This document shows, one piece after another, positions 8,127-16,930 of a stretch of DNA of 64,000 bases (position 1 is the stretch's first letter; each line of letters begins with the position of its first letter). Location of the stretch: contig NZ_AUIX01000002.1 of the NCBI RefSeq assembly GCF_000423925.1, positions 1 to 64,000 of the forward strand, written 5' to 3'. A program made the position numbers and the translations under genes. This DNA is from Butyrivibrio sp. VCD2006. GTDB taxonomy: Bacteria > Bacillota > Clostridia > Lachnospirales > Lachnospiraceae. The notes beneath the pieces were generated by a model. The model searched no databases. It was not told where the DNA came from and worked only from the letters and a program-made list of their open reading frames with translations.

Positions 8127-9206
8127 ATGGCTGAAAAATTATCTGCTAATGAGCAGGCAGGAAGAAATTATCTTAAAGAGACAAAACCAAGGGTTTTTGA
8201 AAAGGTCTCCAAATTCACGGAAAAATATAACAGGGGAGAGAGCATAGCCATTATCCAGCTTCAGTACAGATACATGTGTAATATGCTCTGTGAACATTGC
8301 TCGATAGAGGCATATCAGAAAAATGCCGCAGGAAAAAGAAATATTACTCCTGCTGATGTTAAGAAGCTTGCAGACCAGGCTGATGAGATGGGACTTGCAA
8401 GGTTTGTAATCAGCGGCGGAGAACCTACAACTTTTCCGGATTTAGACGAGGTGGTTGAAGCCATAGGTCCGGAAAGGTTTTTCATTAATAGCGATTCTAA
8501 TGGTTATCTCCTTGCCGAAAAGGCAGAGCATATGAAGAAAATCGGCATTGATCGCATACAGCTGTCAATTGACAGCCTTAATCCCGAGGAACACGATGCG
8601 TTCAGAAGAAAGCCCGGAGCGTGGCAAAGAGCAATGGATGGAATCAAGGAGTGCAAAAGGATTGGACTCCCCTTGTACATCCAGACCGTTGTCACTAAGG
8701 AGAGACTTCATTCTCAGGAATTTCTTGATTTTGTAAAGTTCTATAACGACATGGATCTTATGGTTTTCATAACCTTTGCAAAGCCGATCGGGGCTTATGA
8801 AGGACACTTTGAGAGCATGATAGATCAAAAGGACCTTGAGTTTGAGCGCGAGCTTGAAAAGAAATACAGATTGTGCACACACCTTACTCCAGGGTATGGA
8901 CTTCATATGGGATGTATCGGAGTAAAAGGGTTCGTTTCCGTTACGCAGTACGGAGATGTGCAGCCCTGCCCGTATTTCCATTGTTCAATAGGCAACATTC
9001 TTGATACGCCGTTCAAGGACATAATTGAGAACGGAATGAGAATTAAATATTTCGGAGAGCATTATGACGAGTGCTTCCTGGCTCAGGATGTACCATGGGT
9101 CAAGAAATATGTGGCTGACAAAATCTATGGTCAGCCTGTCCCTGTTCCCTATGAGAAAGTATTCGGAGAAGAGGACTGGACACAGCACCCGTATTGGAAA
9201 TTGTAA
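8127..9206 (+). CDS. Radical SAM/SPASM-type enzyme
   Basis: 359 residues. The [4Fe-4S]-SAM motif C-x3-C-x2-C is at C51, C55 and C58; the GGEPT segment that contacts SAM is near residue 96. The C-terminal third has further cysteines (GCIG, PCPYFHC near 280, ECF near 310) in a SPASM or twitch arrangement for auxiliary clusters. Such enzymes modify peptides or small molecules by radical chemistry. No peptide precursor is nearby; with a NeuB-like gene before it and sugar enzymes after it, a sugar substrate (deoxygenation, epimerisation or carbon rearrangement) is plausible. GGGGG lies a few bases before the ATG. Spacing to the NeuB gene is 76 bases. Family firm, substrate unknown. Confidence 0.85.
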   Translation: MAEKLSANEQAGRNYLKETKPRVFEKVSKFTEKYNRGESIAIIQLQYRYMCNMLCEHCSIEAYQKNAAGKRNITPADVKKLADQADEMGLARFVISGGEPTTFPDLDEVVEAIGPERFFINSDSNGYLLAEKAEHMKKIGIDRIQLSIDSLNPEEHDAFRRKPGAWQRAMDGIKECKRIGLPLYIQTVVTKERLHSQEFLDFVKFYNDMDLMVFITFAKPIGAYEGHFESMIDQKDLEFERELEKKYRLCTHLTPGYGLHMGCIGVKGFVSVTQYGDVQPCPYFHCSIGNILDTPFKDIIENGMRIKYFGEHYDECFLAQDVPWVKKYVADKIYGQPVPVPYEKVFGEEDWTQHPYWKL

Positions 9207-9242
9207 TGGAATTATAAGCCTTCCCATGGAGTAAATTAATTA

Positions 9243-9340
9243 AAGCCTTCCCCTAGGGGGCGCACGACGTCCGGGGAACGTCGGTTCTGCGCGGACCGAA
9301 GCGGAGCGAAGACGGTGTCAGCGAAGCTGACGGATGAGGG
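9243..9340 (+). repeat. REP-like intergenic element, GC-rich variant
   Basis: Begins AAAGCCTTCCCC and ends with the family signature GGTGTCAGCGAAGCTGAC-GGATGAGGG, with a ~50-base GC-rich insertion in the middle that includes a CGACGTCCG/CGGACC-like dyad. The 3' end abuts the next gene: the terminal GAGGGG lies only 3 bases before ATG 9344 and may serve as its ribosome site. Other copies of the family lie at 49841, 51494, 52271, 54709, 54785, 55981 and 60299. Confidence 0.8.
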
Positions 9341-9343
9341 GTT

Positions 9344-10327
9344 ATGACAAAAGCTCTGGTTACAGGCGCAACCGGTGTCACAGGAGTTGCGCTCGTAAGA
9401 TACCTGCTAAAACAGAATATAGAAGTCATCGCGATTGTCCGACCGGGTTCTTTTCGTGAAAAGTATCTCCCGGATGACCTCCGGCTCCACAAGGTATATT
9501 GCAATCTTATGGACATAGGAAGCATTGGAGATGAACTGAAAGCTTATGGCCGCATAGATGTGTTCTTCCACCTTGCATGGGAGGGATCCACCATCTCCGA
9601 TAAAAAGGGAAGTCGCGACAATATGGAGCTGCAGTCCAGAAACATTGTATACACAGTGGATGCCGCAAGACTATGCGCTGAGATTGGGTGTCCTGTTTTC
9701 ATGATGACAGGGTCACAGGCGGAGTATGGAATATCCGATGAGCCTATAAAGGAGACCATGTCACCAAGACCTGTAAATGGCTATGGAAATGCCAAGCTGT
9801 GCGCTGAAAACATGACCAGGATCATGTGCAGGGAAAATGGAGTAAAGCACATCTGCGCCAGACTATTTAGCATATATGGTCCCTATGATGGGACAAACAG
9901 CATGATAAATACCGCTATTTTAAAGCTCCTAAAAGGAGAACGGCCAGAGTATTCAAAGGGGGAGCAGAGATGGAATTACCTGTATTCCTTTGATGCGGCG
10001 AAGGCTCTTTACTTACTTTCCGAGAGTGGAAAAAACGGTGAAATATATAACGTTGCAGGAGAAAAAGAAGCACCGCTTAAAGAATATATAAAGATAATTC
10101 ATGAGGTTGTCAATCCTGATGTGGAAGTGGTTTTAGGTGAGATCCCTACAGCCGCAAAGCCTGCAGAGATGCGAGCTGATATATCAAAGCTTGTGCTTAC
10201 TTGCGGATTCAAAACGGATTATTCCTTCAGGGATGGGATAGAAGAGATTAAAAAGTGGTGCCTTGATACTAATGAAGACTATGTAGGTAACGTTGAGAAC
10301 AGCGATTTTTACGGTGGGAAAGTGTAG
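9344..10327 (+). CDS. NAD-dependent epimerase/dehydratase (extended SDR)
   Basis: 327 residues. N-terminal Rossmann motif GxxGxxG (G8, G11, G14), the FFHLAWEG segment after strand 4, and catalytic Y147-x3-K151 (YGNAK) place it in the extended short-chain dehydrogenase family that reduces, epimerises or dehydrates nucleotide sugars. The usual downstream ARLFSIYGPYDG motif is present. The partner enzymes (TPP enzyme, NeuB, C-methyltransferase) suggest a modified deoxy or branched sugar. The start codon follows directly on a REP-like repeat. Exact reaction not assignable from sequence. Confidence 0.85.
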   Translation: MTKALVTGATGVTGVALVRYLLKQNIEVIAIVRPGSFREKYLPDDLRLHKVYCNLMDIGSIGDELKAYGRIDVFFHLAWEGSTISDKKGSRDNMELQSRNIVYTVDAARLCAEIGCPVFMMTGSQAEYGISDEPIKETMSPRPVNGYGNAKLCAENMTRIMCRENGVKHICARLFSIYGPYDGTNSMINTAILKLLKGERPEYSKGEQRWNYLYSFDAAKALYLLSESGKNGEIYNVAGEKEAPLKEYIKIIHEVVNPDVEVVLGEIPTAAKPAEMRADISKLVLTCGFKTDYSFRDGIEEIKKWCLDTNEDYVGNVENSDFYGGKV

Positions 10328-10390
10328 GGCCAGACTTATTAGCACAACTAAAGTGTATTGAAGAACACCGGAGTTTGGGAAAGTACTGAT

Positions 10391-11593
10391 ATGAATGAGA
10401 ATCCTGAAAACAGATGCCGCCTTTGCGGCAGCAGATTACCTTCAAAAGATTTTTTGACATACAGAAACATGCCTAAAAGTGCGCAGTTTTTCCCGGATAA
10501 AGATACTGTCAGTGAAGAAAAAGGTGTCGATATCATCTTAAAGCAATGTCCATGCTGCGGACTGGTACAGGCAGTGGGAGAACCTGTTTCCTATTATAGA
10601 GATGTAATAAGGGCGACCGGTGTTTCCAAAGAAATGACAGAGTTTCGAAGAAAACAGTATGCAGAGTGGGTTAGAGAGAACCGCCTTGAAGGGAAAAAGG
10701 TCATAGAAATCGGCTGTGGTAAAGGTGAGTACATGAACATGATGGAGACCACCGGAGCAGAGGTTTTTGGACTTGAACATCTAAATGAATCGGTGGTATA
10801 TGCAAGGCAGCAGGGACACAGAGTTATTGAAGGCTTTATCGAGGATGAGGATTCAGTAATCGGAAGCTATGGCGAAGATGCGCAGGATTCAGATGGTGAC
10901 TATGATGAGGCTGTAAGAAATAACAGATTGTATGATGGCTTCTATATTATGAACTTTCTTGAACATATTCCTGAGCCTTCTTCATTCCTTAAGGGGATAG
11001 CTAACAACCTCACGGATGACGGCGTGGGAATAGTTGAAGTTCCCAACTTCGATATGATGCTTCAAAAGTCGTTGTATTCAGAGTTCATCCAGGATCACCT
11101 TTCGTATTTTACGGAAGGAACATTGTGCAATCTCCTTAGTATCAGCGGCTTTGAGGTGATTAAGTGCGAGAGCATCTGGTACGACTACATCATCTCCGCT
11201 AAGGTTCGTAAAAGAAAAGGTTTTGATGTACAGCCATTCCTCGATATGCAGGAGAAGGTAAAGAGCGAAGTCCATTCCTACGTAGATGAACAGAAGGCTA
11301 AAGGCCACAAGCTGGCAGTCTGGGGAGCAGGCCATCAGGCTCTGGCCAACCTCTCACAACTTGAACTAGAAAAAGACATAGAATTTGTCGTTGATTCGGC
11401 AGATTTTAAGCAGAATAAATTTACACCCGCAACCCATATTCCAATCGTTGCACCTGACAGATTAAAGGACGGCGAAGTTCAGGCAGTGATAATTATGGGC
11501 GGGGGCTACTCCGTAGAGATTAAAGGAATTGTGGAGAGAGATTACCCGGGGATTGAGGCAGTGGTACTGTCGGAGGATGGTCTGGAGAAATGA
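10391..11593 (+). CDS. Sugar C-methyltransferase-type protein
   Basis: About 400 residues from ATG 10391; a TTG at 10358 would add 11 residues. Three parts are visible: an N-terminal zinc-binding domain (C9-x2-C12 and CPCCG near 53-57), a class I SAM-dependent methyltransferase core (VIEIGCGKG near 103 and the NFLEHIPEP segment), and a C-terminal Rossmann-like domain beginning LAVWGAGHQAL near 307. This order is that of deoxysugar C-methyltransferases (the TylC3/NovU class). It fits methylation of a keto-sugar made by the upstream enzymes. Its C-terminal module is the same type that recurs through the island. Assignment to class good, substrate unknown. Confidence 0.82.
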   Translation: MNENPENRCRLCGSRLPSKDFLTYRNMPKSAQFFPDKDTVSEEKGVDIILKQCPCCGLVQAVGEPVSYYRDVIRATGVSKEMTEFRRKQYAEWVRENRLEGKKVIEIGCGKGEYMNMMETTGAEVFGLEHLNESVVYARQQGHRVIEGFIEDEDSVIGSYGEDAQDSDGDYDEAVRNNRLYDGFYIMNFLEHIPEPSSFLKGIANNLTDDGVGIVEVPNFDMMLQKSLYSEFIQDHLSYFTEGTLCNLLSISGFEVIKCESIWYDYIISAKVRKRKGFDVQPFLDMQEKVKSEVHSYVDEQKAKGHKLAVWGAGHQALANLSQLELEKDIEFVVDSADFKQNKFTPATHIPIVAPDRLKDGEVQAVIIMGGGYSVEIKGIVERDYPGIEAVVLSEDGLEK

Positions 11594-11635
11594 AATGTAA
11601 CAATATGCACCTTCTCAATTATTTTTGGAGGAATA

Positions 11636-12028
11636 ATGCAGGAAGAAATAGATAGAGCATTAAAAAGTAAACTAATAGAGAATACCTGGATTGTTAAAAA
11701 AAACATGGGCTGGAGCATAAGAAGCTTCTTTACGGATAACAAGATTTCTCATGTCGCAATTTATGGATTAGGTGCTTTAGGGTTAAGACTTTATGACGAT
11801 CTCGAAGATTCGGGATTAAAGATAGATTATGCTATTGACCAGACGGTAACAGAAGAGAAGCAGTCAATGGTTGAATTTCCATTACTATCTAGTTCCAGTG
11901 ACAGCTTCCCCCAGACAGAATTGATAATTGTTACACCGGTTCAATACTATTGGGATATTGTTAAGCTGCTTGAACAAAAGACAGATATACCAATAGTTTC
12001 GTTGGAGGATGTAGTTGCGTATGGATAA
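11636..12028 (+). CDS. Stand-alone Rossmann-like module protein
   Basis: 130 residues. After ~35 helical residues comes VAIYGLGALGLRLYDDL, then an acidic strand end (IDYAIDQ), then ELIIVTPVQYYWDIVKLL. This is the same layout as the C-terminal domain of the preceding methyltransferase and the N-terminal domain of several later genes, but here it is alone. A close paralogue is at 33091-33507: both have IYGLG or LYGLG, YAID and LIIVTPxxxYxDI. No catalytic motif is visible. It may bind a nucleotide or sugar nucleotide, or act as an adaptor. GGAGG precedes the ATG; the next gene overlaps its stop by 8 bases, suggesting translational coupling. Confidence 0.7.
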   Translation: MQEEIDRALKSKLIENTWIVKKNMGWSIRSFFTDNKISHVAIYGLGALGLRLYDDLEDSGLKIDYAIDQTVTEEKQSMVEFPLLSSSSDSFPQTELIIVTPVQYYWDIVKLLEQKTDIPIVSLEDVVAYG

Positions 12029-12998
12029 GAAAGAAGCACATACCGGAAATGCAGCCATAGTAACTTTTTGTAATAATAATGGACCGGTAAACTATGGACA
12101 GATCCTCCAGTGTTATGCAGTACAAAACATATTTGAGAAGGAAGGCTACAACACTCGTGTAGTGCTTTACCAGAAAATGGCTGTTGATGAACCTGAGACA
12201 GAGAGGGTGAAGCGCTTCAGAGATTTTGTCAGGGATAATATTAATACAACTGAGTTGTGCTATACAAAAGAAGAAATTGAAAAGGTTACTTCTGATTGTG
12301 AGCTTCTTATATGCGGAAGTGATCAGATATGGTATCCGGGAACAATTGATGATATCTGGATGCTTAAGTTTGGGCGTGATGATCAGAGACGAATGTCTTA
12401 TGCGGCAAGCGGGCTCTTTTTTGATACAGCAAGAAACCGTCATATATGCAGAAAACTTGGAAAACAGCTTGATACTTTTGAAAGGGTAACTGTTCGGGAA
12501 CGTATCTCGAAAGATTTACTAAGTCGATATACAGACAAAGATGTTGAGATCGTGAAAGATCCGACACTCTGTCTTACTAAAGAAGAATGGGATAAGGCAT
12601 CGTCAGAGAGAATCAAAATTTCAGAGCCGTATGTGCTTTGCTATTGCCTTGGTAGTATCAGACCATACTCGTTGGTATTTAGAAAAGTTGCGGAGAAATA
12701 CAAAGCAAAAATTTACTATATCCCTTCTTTGCTATTTTTTGAAGGGAAATATGGATTTATGACCGCGATTGACGACGCAGGTCCTGCTGAATTTATTTCT
12801 CTTATTAAAAATGCAAAGGCAGTTTGTACGGATTCCTACCATGGAGTTATACTAGCGCACATTTACGGAATAGATTGTTTTTCATTGAAACGTATGAAAG
12901 ATGGTGCAGAGAGTCTTGGCGGAGAGGAAAGAATAAATACGTTAAAAAATGAATGGGGAATTAAAGTTAATTGGGTCAAAAATGTGAGTGGAATATAA
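12021..12998 (+). CDS. Polysaccharide pyruvyl transferase-family protein
   Basis: About 326 residues from ATG 12021 (GGAGG 12 bases upstream). N-terminal NxGxxLQxYAVQN-like segment (NNGPVNYGQILQCYA), central ICGSDQIW, and C-terminal CTDSYHGVILAHIYG near residue 268 are the hallmarks of PF04230, a GT-B-like family. Members transfer pyruvate as a ketal to sugars; others in the family have different roles. In many surface-glycan loci it pairs with an FrhB-type Fe-S protein, and one is present at 29813. Starts inside the stop of the Rossmann module gene. Family firm, exact reaction inferred. Confidence 0.85.
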   Translation: MDKKEAHTGNAAIVTFCNNNGPVNYGQILQCYAVQNIFEKEGYNTRVVLYQKMAVDEPETERVKRFRDFVRDNINTTELCYTKEEIEKVTSDCELLICGSDQIWYPGTIDDIWMLKFGRDDQRRMSYAASGLFFDTARNRHICRKLGKQLDTFERVTVRERISKDLLSRYTDKDVEIVKDPTLCLTKEEWDKASSERIKISEPYVLCYCLGSIRPYSLVFRKVAEKYKAKIYYIPSLLFFEGKYGFMTAIDDAGPAEFISLIKNAKAVCTDSYHGVILAHIYGIDCFSLKRMKDGAESLGGEERINTLKNEWGIKVNWVKNVSGI

Positions 12999-13028
12999 TA
13001 GATTGAATTTTTGCGTGAGGAATAATAA

Positions 13029-14120
13029 TTGGGAGAGCCAGTAACTATTATCAATGATTATTTCATTTATGTAGGATCATATAATGATTCAGATTCGCCT
13101 GGAATTTATCTTTTCTCATTTGATGGAGAACAAAGAAAACTCCAGTTTGTTGAATCATACAACATAGTTAAAAATCCTTCGTACTTGGCCTTAGGGGAAA
13201 AGCATTTATACGCAGTTAGTGAATTGCCAGATAAAAGCACCATTTATTCTTTTAAAAGAGATTTATCAAATGGTAGGTTGGAATTAAATGATCTTATGCA
13301 CACAGGAGGCACATATATGTGTCACTTGTCGCTTGATTCAAATGAAAGGCATATTGTAGCTGCGTGCTATGGTAATAGCCCAAAATACAAGGGTAATTTA
13401 GTTATATGCCCAATAGATGAAGGAAAAGTAATGAATCAAGGTTATGAGATACAAAGGGATGGAATTGGTTATTATTCTGATACCAGGCAGGAGTGTTCAC
13501 ATATTCATTCGAGTGGATTTCTGCTAAATGATAGATATATGTATGTAGCTGATCTTGGTTTAGATAAGGTGTATTTATATGAAATGAATAGAGATGGAAC
13601 GGTTAAATTAGCGCCAGATACTATGCAGATAGCGCTTCCAGATGGAGAGGGACCAAGACATTTGGCGATAAGGGGAAATGGAAAATATCTGTATATAGTT
13701 ACAGAGCTTGGCGGACATGTTTTTGTCTATGAGTTTGATTCGTATGCTAGAAGCTGGAAGCTAAAACAAAGAATATGTCTTATTGATGGACATACAATTG
13801 ATGAGAATTATCCATCAGAGATTCGAATATGCAATGATGACAGATTTTTATATGTCGCAAATCGTGGAGAGAATACAATAGCAATATTTGGAATTAACGC
13901 TTTAACGGGAGAATTGGAGTTTATTGACAGATGTGATTCAGGCGGAAAATGGCCACGACATTTTTGTATCTCTGACGATGATAGATATCTATTGGTGGCA
14001 AATCAACTAGATGGAAACATTTCGATTTTTTCAAGGGATAGGCAGACTGGATGTCTTATCACTATGGGAGGTTCGTTTAGTGTTCCGAATGCATCGTTCG
14101 TAACAATGGTTTTGCGATAA
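13029..14120 (+). CDS. Lactonase-family seven-bladed beta-propeller
   Basis: 363 residues from a TTG start, supported by GAGGA about 8 bases upstream. Opens with YVGSYND and carries the family motif GEGPRHLAIRGNGKYLYIVTE (near 215) plus repeats of the form RYLLVANQxxGNISIF. This is the 6-phosphogluconolactonase (YkgB/Pgl, PF10282) type of propeller. The housekeeping enzyme opens phosphogluconolactone, but the many family members in glycan loci have unknown targets, perhaps lactones of acidic sugars such as nonulosonates. No signal peptide, so cytoplasmic. Sits between the pyruvyltransferase-family gene and two radical SAM genes. Confidence 0.82.
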   Translation: MGEPVTIINDYFIYVGSYNDSDSPGIYLFSFDGEQRKLQFVESYNIVKNPSYLALGEKHLYAVSELPDKSTIYSFKRDLSNGRLELNDLMHTGGTYMCHLSLDSNERHIVAACYGNSPKYKGNLVICPIDEGKVMNQGYEIQRDGIGYYSDTRQECSHIHSSGFLLNDRYMYVADLGLDKVYLYEMNRDGTVKLAPDTMQIALPDGEGPRHLAIRGNGKYLYIVTELGGHVFVYEFDSYARSWKLKQRICLIDGHTIDENYPSEIRICNDDRFLYVANRGENTIAIFGINALTGELEFIDRCDSGGKWPRHFCISDDDRYLLVANQLDGNISIFSRDRQTGCLITMGGSFSVPNASFVTMVLR

Positions 14121-14156
14121 GCTTAGGTAATGTGATTATGTATTATAGGAGGATAA

Positions 14157-15422
14157 ATGCAGTTCATTCATGCTGGAAGAAAAGAATTTGTAAAAGAGTT
14201 AGAGCAAAATCGCCTTGTATTGTTTGGTGCATCTTTTCAGCCACAGGAAGTTTGGAAAGATTTGCTTCTTGATTTTGAGATAGACATTTCGGAGTTCGTG
14301 GATTTGATGGTGGATAATTCAGAAAAGAAGCATGGTGAAAATTATGCGATTTGTAATAAAACTTTTGTTATACAGAATCCAAGTGAGCTGAAGAAAATTG
14401 ATTGGGGTACCAACGTGCTGCTGATTACGTCAAGGTATTATCTTGATATTATGAGGCAGCTTGAAGAAATGCCTGAACTCAACGAAGCTCACGTATATGC
14501 TTGGCCATGTGTAACTCTTGATAAAGAAAGAACCATTGAAGATAAATATGAGATTAGAATAAGACAGGAAGCATTATTACAATATGATTTTTGGCTTGGA
14601 ACAACGGGATTTGCGGAGATAACCAAGAAGGCTCTTAGGATTAAGATGCGGAAGAAAATATATGCAGACGGTTACAGAGTGATTCCAAGAGTTACAGTAA
14701 TGCACTCCAATATATGCTCGCTTCATTGTAGTCAATGTTGCGATATGATACCACAAGTTAAGAAACCATATTATATTCCGGCAAAAGATATTATAGGAGA
14801 TTTAGAACTATTGCTATCTGGTGTGGATTTATGTATGAGTTTGGACTTAACAGATGGAGAGGGACTTTTATACAAAGAATTGGATGCACTTCTAGAGTAT
14901 AGTTTGAAGAATCCAAAGATTGCCACTGTGTTATTGATAAGTAATGGTACTATTATGCCGAAACACTCATTACTTAAATTGATGCAACATCCTAAGTTCT
15001 GGATAGCGATAAGTGATTACGGGATAGAGGAAAAAAGTAATAATGTACTTAATGCACTAAGGAGTTATGGGATTAATCATGTGGTTATAAGGGATTTTGT
15101 ATGGAAGGATCTGAAAGTAAATAATATAAAAAAAAGAAGTGACAGTAGAGATATGATTCGCTATGAGTTTCTTAGATGTAGAAACAAATTATGCAGTAAA
15201 GCATACATTGGGAAAAGACTTTATGCGTGCATGCCATCCTTTAGAATGGCAAATCTTGATATTTTTGAGTCGGATAAAGATTACGTACTACTTGATGAAA
15301 AGGATACGCCTGAACAAATATGGAATAAACTTTATCATATTTGTATGTTGGATTACATAGATGCATGTGACTATTGTAATTTTGAAAACACTGGAGTTGA
15401 TATAATTCCGGTCGGAAGTTGA
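14157..15422 (+). CDS. Rossmann module fused to a radical SAM enzyme
   Basis: 421 residues, start set by AGGAGG shortly before ATG. Residues ~1-125 are a Rossmann-like module (LVLFGASFQPQEVW, LMVDN, VLLITSRYYLDI), matching the island's recurring domain. A radical SAM domain follows, with C-x3-C-x2-C near 187-194 (CSLHCSQC), a DGEG segment in place of the usual GGEP near 237, and late cysteines (CRNKLCSK, CMPS, CDYC) that may bind an auxiliary cluster. The Rossmann-rSAM order also occurs in the gene at 33607, suggesting related architecture. Substrate unknown; likely acts on the same glycan or nucleotide-sugar pool as its neighbours. Confidence 0.75.
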   Translation: MQFIHAGRKEFVKELEQNRLVLFGASFQPQEVWKDLLLDFEIDISEFVDLMVDNSEKKHGENYAICNKTFVIQNPSELKKIDWGTNVLLITSRYYLDIMRQLEEMPELNEAHVYAWPCVTLDKERTIEDKYEIRIRQEALLQYDFWLGTTGFAEITKKALRIKMRKKIYADGYRVIPRVTVMHSNICSLHCSQCCDMIPQVKKPYYIPAKDIIGDLELLLSGVDLCMSLDLTDGEGLLYKELDALLEYSLKNPKIATVLLISNGTIMPKHSLLKLMQHPKFWIAISDYGIEEKSNNVLNALRSYGINHVVIRDFVWKDLKVNNIKKRSDSRDMIRYEFLRCRNKLCSKAYIGKRLYACMPSFRMANLDIFESDKDYVLLDEKDTPEQIWNKLYHICMLDYIDACDYCNFENTGVDIIPVGS

Positions 15423-15436
15423 TTGGGAGATAATGT

Positions 15437-16897
15437 ATGAGTTATCCAGAAGAGAAACTAACAAGATTTTGCATTTTACCCTGGGGATTTATGCAGGTCC
15501 ATGCAGGAGGCATGATGCAATGCTGTGCAGTTTCACCAGACATAGAGCAAGGTGACTTCCTGATAGATTACTGCCAGAAGGAAGATAAAAATGAAGAACC
15601 ATTTGATAGCATAGGTCTGCAAATGATGCGGAAAGGACTGATGACGGGAAATTTGCGCCCTATGTGTAGGAATTGTTTTTTTGTGGCAGATGAGAGAATT
15701 ACTACAACTGAGTTTGAAAAGCGATTAAAAGCGTATCTATGCTCCAGAAACAGAGGAATCGATGTGGATAACGAAGACTTATCAAAGGTTCATGCATATT
15801 ATTGGATGGCAATCAGCTTCACTAATAGATGCAATTTGAGCTGTATTTACTGTGTTCAGTCAACTCAAAAAAATACTAATCCCTATTATAAGATGGAATT
15901 CCCCTATGAATATGCAAGAATGACATTAGAATTATTTGCCAAACAAGGAATAGATAAACTGTCTACATGTGTAGAGGGGGAGGCAACGCTTTATCCATAT
16001 TGGTATGAATTAATTTCTGAATTCCGTAGAAATTATCCTGATTTATATCTGGCAATGACGACAAACTTAAACAGAAAATTTAGTGATGATGAGATTACAC
16101 TATTGGCGAAGTATAACGAGCTTGATGTTAGTATTGATTCAATGAATCAGGGAATCTATGCAGAGCTAAGAAGAAATGGAAAATTGGAGCTGCTTCTTGA
16201 GAATGTTGAAAAAATACAAGCAAAAGTGAAAGAATTAGGAATAAAAGGGCCATCGATATCATTTCATACAGTACTGTCCGACAGGACATGGCAAAGCTTA
16301 GAGGACATATGTGAATATGCATTTAGCAGAGGAATTGGTGTTTTTGTTGGAAACTATGAGAAACGGTCAAATACGTTAGCGGAAAAAGAAGGATTAGTAA
16401 GGCCTATTTCAGAGCTATCTTATGATGTCCAAACTCAGGTATTTGACATTATGCAGAAAGTAAAAAGGAAAGCTGAAGAATCAAATACGTTTATAACTTT
16501 TCAAGGGGATATTTTATCGAAAGTAAAGAAAAATGTTGAAGTTAATTATAATGAATTTGAACCATACGACGATAGAGAGATAATCAATAGATTTATTGAA
16601 CAATACCATGGAGGGAAGGTGGGGCTTCATCTTGCATATGCTTATGATGATGATAATATCTCACATGAAGGCATTCTGATTGCTAAGGGAGAGAAACTAC
16701 TGCTAAAGAATCTGGATTTGGAAAATGCAGTAGTCAGAGAAATTGAAATATATAAAGACGGGAAAGTATCTAATAGGTACGGACAGAAAGTCAAAGTAGG
16801 ATACAGAAAGAGTATTTCAATTAAGGATGGAGTATTGGAATATACGCCAAGCTATGGGAATGAGAGTATTCAAAGCATTGTACTCGAGATTTTTTGA
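15437..16897 (+). CDS. Radical SAM enzyme with N-terminal SPASM-like cysteine domain
   Basis: 486 residues; GGGAG precedes the ATG. The first ~85 residues carry a SPASM-like cysteine set (FCILPWGFMQVHAGGMMQCC, then CRNC near 77-80) placed before, not after, the radical SAM core. The SAM-cluster motif is C132-x3-C136-x2-C139. The core includes EGEATLYP in the position of GGEP and DVSIDS near 230. The C-terminal ~100 residues look beta-rich and are not recognised. N-terminal cluster domains preceding the radical SAM core are uncommon; a similar order is seen at 33607. Substrate not known. Confidence 0.78.
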   Translation: MSYPEEKLTRFCILPWGFMQVHAGGMMQCCAVSPDIEQGDFLIDYCQKEDKNEEPFDSIGLQMMRKGLMTGNLRPMCRNCFFVADERITTTEFEKRLKAYLCSRNRGIDVDNEDLSKVHAYYWMAISFTNRCNLSCIYCVQSTQKNTNPYYKMEFPYEYARMTLELFAKQGIDKLSTCVEGEATLYPYWYELISEFRRNYPDLYLAMTTNLNRKFSDDEITLLAKYNELDVSIDSMNQGIYAELRRNGKLELLLENVEKIQAKVKELGIKGPSISFHTVLSDRTWQSLEDICEYAFSRGIGVFVGNYEKRSNTLAEKEGLVRPISELSYDVQTQVFDIMQKVKRKAEESNTFITFQGDILSKVKKNVEVNYNEFEPYDDREIINRFIEQYHGGKVGLHLAYAYDDDNISHEGILIAKGEKLLLKNLDLENAVVREIEIYKDGKVSNRYGQKVKVGYRKSISIKDGVLEYTPSYGNESIQSIVLEIF

Positions 16898-16930
16898 TAA
16901 TTTGTTTATTGCTATATTGAGGTTCCTCAA

